From Auraticoccus monumenti (lineage in GTDB: Bacteria > Actinomycetota > Actinomycetes > Propionibacteriales > Propionibacteriaceae): a stretch of DNA of 64,000 nt. The position numbers were made by a program, and so were the translations under genes. Within the stretch, counting starts at the first letter, position 1; the number at the start of each line of letters is the position of its first letter. Of the stretch, positions 27,742 through 35,864 are shown piece by piece. The DNA is taken from the NCBI RefSeq assembly GCF_900101785.1, contig NZ_LT629688.1, forward strand, positions 2,356,001 to 2,420,000, in the 5' to 3' direction. The notes beneath the pieces were generated by a model that had not been told where the DNA came from, did no database searches, and was given only the letters and a program-made list of their open reading frames with translations.

Positions 27742-27769
27742 CTACACATCATCCTGCCGATCCGCATGC

Positions 27770-27801
27770 TTGACCTTGCCCCTAGGGCAACGCTGGAGCA
27801 T
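27770..27801 (+). promoter_or_regulatory. MerR-type promoter with dyad in a long spacer
   Basis: TTGACC (27770-27775) is followed by the dyad TTGCCCCTAGGGCAA (27776-27790) inside the spacer, and a possible -10 around 27795-27801. A dyad in an over-long -35/-10 spacer is the hallmark of MerR-activated promoters. The regulator gene is divergent and starts 28 bases away. Confidence 0.75.
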
Positions 27802-27807
27802 GTCGTT

Positions 27808-28095
27808 ATGCATCCGACCGCTGACCGTGACGCCCTGCGCGCACTAGCCGGTGAGGGCAACGAACGCGCCTTGGACCGACTAGCTGACCTGGCCGACGAT
27901 CGCGACGACGTCGACGAGCTGCGTGAGTTGCTGGACGAGGGCAGCGAGCACGCTGGGCGACTGCTCACCCGACGCGCTGTCGCGGCTGGTGACCTGCTCG
28001 AGCTGCAGCGGCTGTCCGACGCCGGCAGCGACGACGCCGGTGACGAGCTGGACCGTCTCTTGGGCGGGTCCGCACACGGTAGGAGTGGCAAGTGA
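27808..28095 (+). CDS. small acidic helical protein, MerR-controlled
   Basis: A 95-residue, highly charged, Leu/Ala-rich protein (Asp and Glu dominate) with short helical repeats such as ERALDRLADLADDRDD and LLELQRLSDAGSDD, resembling ankyrin- or HEAT-like helical repeats without Cys. No membrane segment. The ATG at 27808 is nine bases after GGAG and directly downstream of the MerR-type promoter. Its stop overlaps the GTG of the alpha/beta hydrolase (GTGA), so both are co-translated. It may be a partner of the hydrolase; the function is unknown. Confidence 0.7.
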   Translation: MHPTADRDALRALAGEGNERALDRLADLADDRDDVDELRELLDEGSEHAGRLLTRRAVAAGDLLELQRLSDAGSDDAGDELDRLLGGSAHGRSGK

Positions 28096-28988
28096 GCGCC
28101 TCCGGGCAACTGCCGCTCGGGGAGTTGCGTCCGTTGGAGGGGCGACGGCTGTGGGCCGACATCGCCGGCAATGGCGAACCGGCGGTCGTGTTCCTACCCG
28201 GCGCGGGCGGGTTCGGGCTCGACTTGTTGCGTGTCCACGAGTTGGTGGCCCGGACCACCACATCGGTGATCTACGACCGCGCGGGGACCGGGTGGAGTGA
28301 CGATATCGATCTGCCGCGCCCGATGGATGAGGTGATCGACGAGCTTCGCCAACTTCTACGGCTGCTTGGTGTGGAGCCGCCTCATCTGCTGGTTGGACAC
28401 TCCCTGGGCGGGCTCTACGTGCAGCGGCACGCGCAACGGTTCCCTGACGAGGTCGCCGCGATGCTGCTGCTGGACCCTGCCCACGAGGACTGGGACCTTT
28501 ACATGCCTGAAGCGCTGAAGATGGCGAACCAGCCGGCCACTACCGACATGCCCGAGCTGCCGGCCACGTTCATTGCGCAGTACCACAGCGCGTTCGCCAG
28601 CCTGTTCGGCGCGTTTCCCGACCCGCTACGGGAACTGCTCGTCGACCGGCACTTCCATGCTGAACGGCTCCGCAACGGCTTCCGGGAGGGAGCCAACGTG
28701 CTGGCCATGTTCGACCAGCTCCGAAGCGCGGGGCCGCGGCCAGACGTCCCGCTGATCATCCTCAGCGGTGCAGCGAGTGACGCCACCCAAACCCTGCTGA
28801 GCAGTACCGAGGTGGTCCGGCAGCAGATCGAGGCGAGCCGAAGGCTCTACGATGACATGGCCGCCAAGACGCCTCGCGGAGAGCACCGTGTCCTGCCCGA
28901 TGCCTCGCACCTCACCATCCCACTCGCCCGGCCCGACGCGGTGCAGCGGGCCGTTCGGGACCTGCTCGGCCGCGCCGCCGCGGCGTGA
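28092..28988 (+). CDS. alpha/beta hydrolase
   Basis: A 298-residue alpha/beta hydrolase. The oxyanion strand VVFLPGAGGFGLD, the motif YDRAGTGWSD and the nucleophile elbow LVGHSLGGLYV with catalytic Ser are clear; a late His in LPDASHLTIPL completes the triad. There is no signal peptide. It is coupled to the small acidic protein and lies in a MerR-regulated operon inside the mobile unit, which suggests a detoxifying or resistance hydrolase. The substrate is unknown. Confidence 0.9.
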   Translation: MSASGQLPLGELRPLEGRRLWADIAGNGEPAVVFLPGAGGFGLDLLRVHELVARTTTSVIYDRAGTGWSDDIDLPRPMDEVIDELRQLLRLLGVEPPHLLVGHSLGGLYVQRHAQRFPDEVAAMLLLDPAHEDWDLYMPEALKMANQPATTDMPELPATFIAQYHSAFASLFGAFPDPLRELLVDRHFHAERLRNGFREGANVLAMFDQLRSAGPRPDVPLIILSGAASDATQTLLSSTEVVRQQIEASRRLYDDMAAKTPRGEHRVLPDASHLTIPLARPDAVQRAVRDLLGRAAAA

Positions 28989-29059
28989 GCGGCCTGGTGG
29001 CAGGGTCGGAGGATAAGCAGGCCCGGTGTCCCCTCCGCCAGCTTCAGTAGTAGATCCCC

Positions 29060-30214
29060 TTACGCACCGCCGCTGTCGGCAGCGAGGTGAGCGGAGAAGC
29101 GCGTGGCCGCGGTGTCCCAGTCCAGCACCCGGCGTGGTCGGCGGTTGATCCGCCCGGCCCACTTCTCGAGCTGGGAGACCGTGTGGGCGCTGAGGTCGGC
29201 TCCCTTGGCCAGGTACTGGCGCAGCAGCCGGTTGGTGTTCTCGTTGCTGCCGCGCTGCCAGGGGCTCTTGGGGTCGCAGAAGAAGACCTGGAGCCCGAGG
29301 TCGGTGGCCAGCTGCTCGTGCTCGGCCATCTCCCGGCCGCGGTCCCAAGTCAGCGAGCGTCGCAGGCTCGGTGGGAGCTGGGCCAGGTCAGCGGTGAGGG
29401 CTCGGCGGACGGCGTCTGCCTTGTAGCCGTCGGGCAGGGCTACGACTCGGACGTAGCGGGTGGAGCGCTCGACCAGGGTGGCCACCGCGGACGGCCGTCG
29501 GCCCATCACCAAGTCACCTTCCCAGTGACCGACCTCGACCCGGTCAGCCACCGAGGCGGGCCGGTCCCGGATGGAGACCATGTTCTTCAGCCGGCCGCGC
29601 CCGTGGCCGGTGCGAAGGGCCCCTCGCGGGTGGCGGACCGAGCGGCCAGAGCGCAGGTGCTGCCACGGCTTGGAGCCCAGCTCGCGGCGCTCAGCGTGGA
29701 AGACGGTGCGGTAGATCGTCTCGTGCGACACCCGCTTCCCTGAGTCGTCGGGGTGGGTACGGCGCAGCCAGGCGGTGATCTGCTGCGGGGACCAGTCCTC
29801 GCTCAACTTGGACCGGACCAGCTCGCACAGCTCGGGGTCAGCGCCCAGCCGAGTGGCTTTAGGTCGGCGAGCCCGCCGCCACGCCGCTACGTCAGCAGCC
29901 TGGGCTCGGTAGGCGTCTCGCCCGCCATTGCGGGCGATCTCGCGCGACACCGTCGAGGTCGAGCGGCTCAGCTGGGTCGCGATCCTCCGGGCCGTCCATC
30001 CCGCAGCGATCCCGCGGGAGATCTCCTCTCGATCCGATCCCGACAGGTGCCGTGGATGGCGCCGCCGAGCTGGTGGACGCAGCCCGCCGGAAGCGGCCAG
30101 CAGCCGCCTCACCTTCACCGGATGACAGCTCAGTGACCGGGCAATCAGCCGGCTTGGCTCACCCCGGCCCCACCGGCTCCACAGCTCGTCGACTTGCTCT
30201 GCTGAGAACGTCAA
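29060..30214 (-). CDS. IS30-family transposase
   Basis: A 384-residue transposase with a typical two-part N-terminal DNA-binding region, including the IS30 helix-turn-helix (RIATQLSRSTSTVSREIARN, about residues 75-95), and a DDE integrase core. The triad is visible as Asp in GHWEGDLVMG, Asp in TWDRGREM and Glu in GSNENTNR. The marked start is TTG (30214); the frame stays open upstream into the terminal repeat, so the true start is uncertain. It looks intact. The right inverted repeat lies 32 bases upstream, but no partner lies just downstream of the stop; the partner is at 23633. Confidence 0.93.
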   Translation of the reverse strand: MTFSAEQVDELWSRWGRGEPSRLIARSLSCHPVKVRRLLAASGGLRPPARRRHPRHLSGSDREEISRGIAAGWTARRIATQLSRSTSTVSREIARNGGRDAYRAQAADVAAWRRARRPKATRLGADPELCELVRSKLSEDWSPQQITAWLRRTHPDDSGKRVSHETIYRTVFHAERRELGSKPWQHLRSGRSVRHPRGALRTGHGRGRLKNMVSIRDRPASVADRVEVGHWEGDLVMGRRPSAVATLVERSTRYVRVVALPDGYKADAVRRALTADLAQLPPSLRRSLTWDRGREMAEHEQLATDLGLQVFFCDPKSPWQRGSNENTNRLLRQYLAKGADLSAHTVSQLEKWAGRINRRPRRVLDWDTAATRFSAHLAADSGGA

Positions 30215-30245
30215 CGTCCACCTCCGGTCGGCATCATCCTCCTCA

Positions 30246-30272
30246 GTGGTGCGTTGACCGGTTGAGACCGCC
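30246..30272 (-). repeat. right terminal inverted repeat of the IS30-type unit
   Basis: Inverted partner of 23633-23659, 26 of 27 bases matching. TT follows directly (30273-30274), equal to the TT before the left repeat. Confidence 0.75.
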
Positions 30273-30558
30273 TTGGTTTTCGAGCAGGTCGGACGCTCGG
30301 TGACACGCCGAGCTCGAAACGTCTGCTCAACATTCGAGTGTCCGCTGAGCGGGTGACCTGCCCGGAGCTCTTGATCGCCAGCACCTGGTCGGACTCACGG
30401 CCAGGTCACTTCGTTTCCACCGGGGGTTTCGAGCAGGTGACTTGCCAGACGGTCAACGACGCGATGCCCTCGTGTGTCAGTAGGGGATCGGCATGTGACA
30501 CACCGCGGCCGACTCGGGGGCGGTTGAAAAGCTATGGTGTGGGCGATCGTGGCACCCC
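30273..30558. other. intergenic flank with short direct repeats
   Basis: About 290 bases without a gene. The start (30273-30292) is the right half of a 26-base sequence repeated at 32793. A 14-base part, GGTTTCGAGCAGGT, occurs again at 30425-30438. No other structure was recognised. Confidence 0.5.
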
Positions 30559-30570
30559 TAGGTTGCCCCC
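30559..30570 (+). promoter_or_regulatory. leaderless promoter -10 box for the phosphotransferase
   Basis: TAGGTT at 30559-30564, six bases, then GTG at 30571. This spacing decides the start codon of the gene. Confidence 0.6.
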
Positions 30571-31524
30571 GTGTGCACCCCTTCGCCGACGAGCCCTTGG
30601 GCAAGGTCCCTGCCAACGGTGACCACGGTGATGGAACTAGTCGCCGAAAACTATCCCGTCGAACCTTCGGGTGCCACGCTGGTGCGCTCGTTCAACAACG
30701 ACGTCTACCGCATCGACACTGACGATGACGCCTACGTGCTGAAGGTTTACGGGTCGGGCCGATTAGACGCGGATGAGGTCCGGTGGGAGCAACGTCTGGC
30801 CCGAGAACTGTTGAATGCCGGCATTCCCGTCGCAGCCGACGTCACAACGAACACAGGCGACTTCGTCGGAATTGTTGAAGCACCGGAGGGACCGCGCACG
30901 TTTGCGCTGACCCAATGGGTTCCTGGCAGCAAGCCTCAGCCACCATGGAGCGATGCGCTGTACCGGTCGGTCGGCGCTACTCTCGCCAGGCTCCACGCAG
31001 CTGCCGACTCATTCGACAGCATCTACCCGCGACGGACCGTGCGACGCGGCGACGAACCGGAGCGGGTCATCGCAGTGCTCGACGAGGGCAGCAGCCAGCG
31101 GCAATTGGTGCAGCGGACCGCCGCCACGGCGCGGGCTGAGCTAGGGCAACTCGCGAAGCAAGGTCTGCGGTGGGGCATACGACATGGCGACGCGTCGCTA
31201 GACAACATCCACGTCGATGAGGACGGCACCGTGTACTTCTACGACTTCGACTTGGCAGGGCCGGGGTGGCAGATCGAGGATCTGGCTGGAGCGATGTCGA
31301 CCGAGTTCGCGGGCCCGTTCCTGGAGGGCTACGTCGACGAGCGCCCACTGACCGAGGTCGACCTGACAGCACTGCCCTGGCTGCGGATCCTGGGCCACAT
31401 CGACAACCTGAAATTCCATCTGATCGACAAGCCGGTAGCGATGGGGTCGTCAACGCTCACTGAAGGATGGGTTGACCGCGGGTTCGAGGGGCTGGCCGAC
31501 GCCGCACGCGACGCCGGCTGTTGA
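30571..31524 (+). CDS. phosphotransferase / homoserine kinase-like protein
   Basis: A 317-residue APH-fold kinase. The nucleotide Lys is in AYVLKVYG, the catalytic loop is IRHGDASLDNIHV and the metal Asp lies in YFYDFDLAGPGW. This combination resembles the fructosamine/homoserine kinase-like branch (Stress-response kinase A-like), whose members phosphorylate small molecules or proteins. The GTG at 30571 is favoured by a leaderless -10 box six bases before it; ATG 30631, where family similarity begins, is the alternative. It sits between two copies of a 26-base direct repeat, just outside the IS30-type unit. Confidence 0.85.
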   Translation: MCTPSPTSPWARSLPTVTTVMELVAENYPVEPSGATLVRSFNNDVYRIDTDDDAYVLKVYGSGRLDADEVRWEQRLARELLNAGIPVAADVTTNTGDFVGIVEAPEGPRTFALTQWVPGSKPQPPWSDALYRSVGATLARLHAAADSFDSIYPRRTVRRGDEPERVIAVLDEGSSQRQLVQRTAATARAELGQLAKQGLRWGIRHGDASLDNIHVDEDGTVYFYDFDLAGPGWQIEDLAGAMSTEFAGPFLEGYVDERPLTEVDLTALPWLRILGHIDNLKFHLIDKPVAMGSSTLTEGWVDRGFEGLADAARDAGC

Positions 31525-31670
31525 ACTTGCGTGATCCCGGCTCCCGTCCAGAGAGGGATCCTTGACCGTACGCAGGGCTGTAGGGCTGGCTGGCGACCGT
31601 ACGCAGGGCGTACTCGGGAGAGGGGTGGCCCGGTCTGAATGGCCGGACGTCTCGTGCTGGGGCCGGGTGG

Positions 31671-32519
31671 CTAGCAGGACCAAAGGTGGTGGGGTTCGTT
31701 GCCGGGCCGGAAGCCGAGGTGCTGCAGCATCGCCATCGCCTCGGGGAAGCCGTCAGCGAGCAGCTCGGGGATGTGAGCGTCGCTGCCGAAGGAGACGGTG
31801 CGGCCGCCTTCCTCCTTCCACCACTGCGGCATCCAGGGCCACAGGCGCCGGGTGTTCATCTCGAGCGCACGCCCGCTGGAGGCGATGGTGCGCATTGCGG
31901 CACGAAAATGCTCTTCGAAGCGTCGGGGGTCGAAGGGGCCGGCAGTCTCGGTCGGCCAGGTCCGCACGGCGTAGTCGAGGTGGGTGAAGACCTCGAAGGT
32001 GTCGGATCCGGCCACCATCTGTGGAACCTCAGCGAGGTAGTCCTCGATGACGTCATCGGGCCTGCGGAGTCTGAACAGGGTGATGGGTTCGGCTCTGTCC
32101 TCGCCCATCACCAGAGTGTGCAGCGATCCGTTGATCCGGTCGAATCTCGACAGGTCGACCAGGTCGCGGGCAGCCTGCTCAAACAAGTGGGGCTGCCCGA
32201 ACTCGACCCCACTGAGGATCTGTAGCTCCGGGAACTGGTGGCGGCACCTGTCGAGGGCGTCGAAGTAGCCGTCGACGTCTAGTGGCGGGGCAAGCAGATA
32301 GCCCTCTGGAGTGATGTGGGGATGGCATGCCGGAGGAAACTCCTCCTTGCCCGCTCTCCAGTTGGTGTCGAAGTCGAAGTGCTCGGTGAAGATCACTGCT
32401 GGCAGACCGATGCGGACCGCCCGTTCGCAGGTTCTGGCCATGGTGCCCTTGGCCGTGGATTCGAGTCCTCCGGTGTCCCAGGACCACTCGCTGTGCACGT
32501 GGCTATCCGCGGTCAGCAT
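31671..32519 (-). CDS. PHP-domain phosphoesterase (histidinol-phosphatase-like)
   Basis: A 282-residue protein of the polymerase and histidinol phosphatase family. The first metal motif DSHVHSEWS starts at residue 5, followed by FTEHFDFD, GVEFGQPH, NGSLHTLV, FTHLDYAVR and, near the end, FGSDAHIPE, which together supply the His/Asp metal ligands. It would hydrolyse a phosphate monoester using a trinuclear metal site. It is not in a histidine operon, so the substrate may be something else. No signal peptide. Lies between the phosphotransferase and a non-coding stretch. Confidence 0.88.
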   Translation of the reverse strand: MLTADSHVHSEWSWDTGGLESTAKGTMARTCERAVRIGLPAVIFTEHFDFDTNWRAGKEEFPPACHPHITPEGYLLAPPLDVDGYFDALDRCRHQFPELQILSGVEFGQPHLFEQAARDLVDLSRFDRINGSLHTLVMGEDRAEPITLFRLRRPDDVIEDYLAEVPQMVAGSDTFEVFTHLDYAVRTWPTETAGPFDPRRFEEHFRAAMRTIASSGRALEMNTRRLWPWMPQWWKEEGGRTVSFGSDAHIPELLADGFPEAMAMLQHLGFRPGNEPHHLWSC

Positions 32520-33033
32520 GCTTCATCGTCTCAACCCCTGCCGAACGCCGTGAGCGTGCCACCGGATCGAGCGCGCGTCCGGCTCTGATGGAGGAGGGCA
32601 CCCGCCGAACGGGTGCCCGTTAGCCGGTCCCTCACCGCACGCCTGTGCAAGCCCAGCCGGCCGAGAACCATCGGGGTGGCCACGATGTCTACGTGCTCCC
32701 GTAAGACCCGCCCGTGAAAGTGCCCGGTGATGGTGCGTCAACTGCAACACCTGGCAGGCCGCCCAGGATCGGTGACGTATCGGCGTGCGGGCCAGTGACG
32801 TTGGATTTCGAGCAGGTCCTCGGCGGCCCGCACATCGGCCTCCAGACATGGACGAAGGGCCTGCTCCCTGAGTGGCCTGTCCGAGGACGTCAGGTTGGTG
32901 CCGTTTCGAGCGGAAAGGAAAAGACCGGCAGTGCGTCCCTCTCGATCAGCTCCCTCCTGGTCACGACCGAGGCCTCGAGGGCTCGCGCCTCCAGCCTCGC
33001 GCGGTTCGACTGGTGTGCGTGCTGGGCGGACGC
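32520..33033. other. non-coding stretch with a 26-base repeat copy
   Basis: About 510 bases without a convincing gene. It holds the second copy of the 26-base sequence (32793-32818). A minus-strand frame over the repeat reads EDLLEIQRHWPARRYV and stops at about 32738, possibly the end of a lost gene. Confidence 0.45.
32793..32818 (+). repeat. 26-base copy of the mobile unit's insertion target
   Basis: The sequence is CAGTGACGTTGG, A, then TTTCGAGCAGGTC. If the IS30-type unit (with one TT) is removed, the two flanks join to the same 26 bases with T instead of A. Both copies have the same orientation, so they are direct repeats about 2.5 kb apart around the phosphotransferase and PHP genes. 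Confidence 0.7.
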
Positions 33034-33816
33034 TCAGCGCCAGCCGGCGGGGAGCTGCTCGGCGGTCGGGACGCTGCTGAGCCGGGCCGCGCGGTCGCGG
33101 GCGCGTGTGCGGCGCTCGACCACGACGGCGGTCAGGAACTCCTCGCTGCTCAGCCACCGGGGCGGGGGTGGGCTGGTGCGGAGGCTGATCCGCTGGGCCA
33201 GGTCGTCCATCAGCTGCTGGCGCGGGGCGGCGCGCAGCTCGCGGCTGCGGCGGACGACGGTCCGGCCGGCGGCGAGCAGGTCGTCGCCGACCCCGCTGAG
33301 CTCCAGCCGGGCCATCCACTCGGCGAGCTCGGGGTCGGGGTCGGGCAGCGGCGGGGGCTGGCGCGGGGAGCGGACCCGGACCACCATCGTCCCGGCCAGC
33401 AGGTCGCCGATCCGCTTCCCCTGAGGGTGCACCCCGGCCACTACCAGCCCGAGGACGCCCAGGGTCAGCACCGAGAAGTCGACGAACCAGAACGCCATCC
33501 ACCGGGTCGCCGCGTGCCGGAAGCGGATGGTGCCGCCGTCGTCACGGACCGTCCGGACGCCCATCGCCCACTTGCCTGGGGTCCGCCCCCGGCTGAGGGT
33601 CTCGAAGGCGATCGGGAAGCCGAAGCTGATCACCAGGTTCCCGGCCAGGGCCAGCGCGCTGATCCCCGCGACCGAGGCGCCCAGATCCTCGGTGGCCCGG
33701 GTCCACAGGTACCCCAGCCCGGTGATCCACAGCAGGTCGATCGACGCGGCGAGGGCCCGGGTCGGCACCCGCGCGGGACGCAGGTCCAGCCGGACGGCGT
33801 CCCCGGTGATGATCAC
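33034..33816 (-). CDS. RDD family membrane protein
   Basis: A 260-residue RDD-domain protein with three or four membrane helices in residues about 20-150. It carries the family features: an Arg near the first helix (PTRALAASIDLLW), SRGRTPGKWAMGVR between helices and GKRIGDLLAGTMVV after the last. The C-terminal 110 residues are cytoplasmic, rich in Arg and Pro. RDD proteins are poorly understood; some act in ion or small-molecule transport. In actinomycetes an RDD gene often lies beside a SpoIIM-like gene, as here at 34844. The start codon is set by a leaderless promoter. Confidence 0.88.
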   Translation of the reverse strand: MIITGDAVRLDLRPARVPTRALAASIDLLWITGLGYLWTRATEDLGASVAGISALALAGNLVISFGFPIAFETLSRGRTPGKWAMGVRTVRDDGGTIRFRHAATRWMAFWFVDFSVLTLGVLGLVVAGVHPQGKRIGDLLAGTMVVRVRSPRQPPPLPDPDPELAEWMARLELSGVGDDLLAAGRTVVRRSRELRAAPRQQLMDDLAQRISLRTSPPPPRWLSSEEFLTAVVVERRTRARDRAARLSSVPTAEQLPAGWR

Positions 33817-33822
33817 GCCGCC

Positions 33823-33828
33823 ACCCTA
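33823..33828 (-). promoter_or_regulatory. leaderless promoter -10 box for the RDD gene
   Basis: On the minus strand TAGGGT is followed by six bases and GTG at 33816. Confidence 0.6.
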
Positions 33829-33949
33829 CGGCCCGACAGGCCGACGGGAGGTGGCTGCTAGCCTCGCGGTGACCGCCGTCCGGCGGCGTGACGGGGTTCC
33901 CCGGGGCGCCTCCCGGACGTCCCCACCGCCGTGGACAGGAGTCCCATAC

Positions 33950-34795
33950 ATGCGTGTCGTCGTGACCGGAGGAACCGGACGAGCCGGGCAGTGGGTGGTG
34001 CGGGAGCTGGCCTCCGCGGGGCACGAGGTGGTCAACTTCGACCTCGCCGCCCGTCCCGACCTCGAGCTGCCGGGCACCTTCTGCCGGGTGGACCTCACCG
34101 ACGCGGGCAAGGTCTACGACGCGCTGTTCCAGTTCCGTCCCGACGGCGTCTGCCACCTCGCCGCGAACCCCTCCCCGAGCGGGCAGGCGCAGGTCGACGT
34201 CTTCGACAACAACGTGATCAGCGCGCACAACCTGATGCAGGCCGCCGGCGACGCCGGGGTCCAGCGGGTGGTCTACGCCTCCAGCGAGATGGCCACCGGG
34301 CTCCTCACCGACGGCGTCGTGCCCGAGCAGATCCCCTTCACCGAGGACGAGCGGCGTCCCTCCCCGAACGCCTACGCCCTGAGCAAGTACCTGAGCGAGG
34401 TCATCGCGGACACGCTCTCGCTGCGCTACCGCGACACCGCCTGGGTGGGGCTGCGGATCAACAACGTCATCCCGCCCGACGAGTACGGCAAGTTCGAGGC
34501 CGAGTGGGCCGACCCCTCGATCAGCAAGGCCAACTTCTGGAGCTACATCGACGCCCGCGACGTCGGCACCGCCTACCGCGCCGCGCTCGAGGGCACCAGC
34601 ACCGGGCACGAGGTCTGTCTGATCGCCGCGGCGGACACCCGGGCCAAGCGGGGCCTGAAGGAGCTGATGGCCGAGCACTACGACGGCTACGACCGCTTCG
34701 CCGCCGACTACGAGGACCCGCGCTCGGCCTTCGACTGCTCCCGGATGCGCGAGCTCTTCGGCTGGACCCCCAGCCACAGCTGGCGCGACCGGTAG
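33950..34795 (+). CDS. NAD-dependent epimerase/dehydratase
   Basis: A 281-residue extended short-chain dehydrogenase. The cofactor motif GGTGRAGQWV starts at residue 7, and the active-site Tyr-Lys pair is in NAYALSKYLSEV with a preceding Ser pair (YASSEMATG). Such enzymes change sugar nucleotides or related alcohols in the cytosol. The ATG is nine bases after AGGAG. The protein is slightly short for a sugar-nucleotide epimerase, and no sugar pathway genes are adjacent, so the substrate is open. Confidence 0.9.
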   Translation: MRVVVTGGTGRAGQWVVRELASAGHEVVNFDLAARPDLELPGTFCRVDLTDAGKVYDALFQFRPDGVCHLAANPSPSGQAQVDVFDNNVISAHNLMQAAGDAGVQRVVYASSEMATGLLTDGVVPEQIPFTEDERRPSPNAYALSKYLSEVIADTLSLRYRDTAWVGLRINNVIPPDEYGKFEAEWADPSISKANFWSYIDARDVGTAYRAALEGTSTGHEVCLIAAADTRAKRGLKELMAEHYDGYDRFAADYEDPRSAFDCSRMRELFGWTPSHSWRDR

Positions 34796-34831
34796 CTCGC
34801 ACCGCCGACGCGGCCAGGACCGCCGGACGGC

Positions 34832-34843
34832 TAGTCTCCGCCC
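34832..34843 (+). promoter_or_regulatory. leaderless promoter -10 box for the SpoIIM-like gene
   Basis: TAGTCT at 34832-34837, six bases, then ATG at 34844. Confidence 0.6.
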
Positions 34844-35848
34844 ATGGACATCGACTCCTACGTCGCCGAGCGCGAGGAGCAGTGGAACCGGCTGGAGAGG
34901 CTCACCAGCAGCCGGCGACGGCTGAGCGGTGCCCAGGCCGACGAGCTGGCCGACCTCTGCTCGGTCGTGGCCACGCACCTCTCGGTGGTCCGGGCCAGCG
35001 CCTTCGACCCGCTGCTGGAGGCCCGCCTCACCGACCTGCTGGCCAGGGCCCGGGGCGTCCTCAACGGGACCTCGCCGGTGCTGCTCGCCGCCCTGGTCCG
35101 CTTCCTCACCGTCGCCTTCCCGGCCGCGGTCTACCGCTCCCGCTGGCTCACCCTGGCTCTGGCCGGAGTGATGATCGGCCTCGGCGCGCTGGTCGCCTCC
35201 CGGGTCGCGGGTGACCCGGCGCTGGCGGACTCGCTGCTGTCCCCGGAGCTCCAGCAGGCCTACGTCGAGCACGACTTCGCCACCTACTACAGCGAGAACC
35301 CCGCCCACGACTTCGCGCTGCTGGTCTGGCTGAACAACGCCCGGGTGGCCGCCCTCTGCCTGCTGCTCGGGGTGGCCCTGGTGCCGCTGCTGCTGGTGTT
35401 CTGGTCCAACACCGAGAACCTGGGCATCGCCGCCGGCTTCATGATCGGCCACGACCGCGCCGACGTGTTCTTCGGTCTGATCCTGCCCCACGGGCTGCTG
35501 GAGATGACCGCCATCTGGATCGCCGCCGCCGGGGGGCTGCGGCTGGCCTGGGCCTGGATCTCCCCGGGTGCCCGCAGCCGCGGTGCCGCCCTGGCCGCCG
35601 AGGGCCGGGCCGCGGCCAGCATCGCGCTCGGGCTCGTCCTGGTGCTGCTGATCAGCGGCGCGCTGGAGGGCTTCCTCACCCCCAGCACGCTGCCCGCCTG
35701 GGCCCGGGTCACCATCGGCGCCGTGGTCTGGCTGGCCGTGCTCACCTACCTGCACGTGCTGGGACGACGGGCCGTCCGGGCGGGGGAGACCGGGGACCTG
35801 CTGCCCGTCGACCGGTCGGCCGAGCAGCCCTACGAGGCCGCGGTCTGA
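34844..35848 (+). CDS. SpoIIM-like (stage II sporulation M) membrane protein
   Basis: A 334-residue protein of the SpoIIM/DUF95 family. A cytoplasmic helical N-terminus (residues 1-85) leads to about five membrane helices. Typical motifs are NNARVAALCLLLGV and the conserved LPHGLLEMTAIWIAAAGGLRL. In spore formers SpoIIM drives septal peptidoglycan removal; actinomycete homologues occur in non-sporulating species and their role is unknown. The RDD gene 1 kb away on the other strand is the usual partner. Confidence 0.9.
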   Translation: MDIDSYVAEREEQWNRLERLTSSRRRLSGAQADELADLCSVVATHLSVVRASAFDPLLEARLTDLLARARGVLNGTSPVLLAALVRFLTVAFPAAVYRSRWLTLALAGVMIGLGALVASRVAGDPALADSLLSPELQQAYVEHDFATYYSENPAHDFALLVWLNNARVAALCLLLGVALVPLLLVFWSNTENLGIAAGFMIGHDRADVFFGLILPHGLLEMTAIWIAAAGGLRLAWAWISPGARSRGAALAAEGRAAASIALGLVLVLLISGALEGFLTPSTLPAWARVTIGAVVWLAVLTYLHVLGRRAVRAGETGDLLPVDRSAEQPYEAAV

Positions 35849-35858
35849 GACCGCGGCC
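35836..35858. terminator. hairpin with the stop codon in its loop
   Basis: GGCCGCGGTC, loop TGA, GACCGCGGCC: a perfect 10-bp stem whose three-base loop is the stop codon of the SpoIIM-like gene. It also lies just after the convergent DUF3039 gene and can terminate both. Confidence 0.6.
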
Positions 35859-35864
35859 GGCAGG

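Larger units (their letters stand above)
23631..30274. mobile_element. 6.6-kb IS30-type unit with cargo, TT target duplication
   Basis: The unit is bounded by 27-bp inverted repeats (23633-23659 and 30246-30272) that differ at one base, and TT follows or precedes each outer end. The IS30-type transposase lies at the right end, reading inward. There is no second repeat close behind its 3' end; the only partner is 5.4 kb away, beyond a serine recombinase gene. Cargo: recombinase, Nudix hydrolase, unknown 391-residue protein, broken Nudix gene with an IS3-type remnant, MerR regulator, a small protein and an alpha/beta hydrolase. Joining the flanks gives a 26-base sequence nearly identical to 32793-32818, supporting insertion as one unit. 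An alternative is an old IS30 copy whose inside was replaced by later events. Confidence 0.6.

Noticed and set aside
29041-29070. A left terminal repeat right behind the IS30 transposase stop
   Set aside because: Only about half of the 24 core positions match, and the matching part lies inside the transposase coding sequence.
33542-35755. 737-codon minus-strand frame across the epimerase and SpoIIM-like genes
   Set aside because: Its 3' part overlaps the RDD gene in another frame and the rest mirrors two well-supported plus-strand genes; composition is low-complexity.
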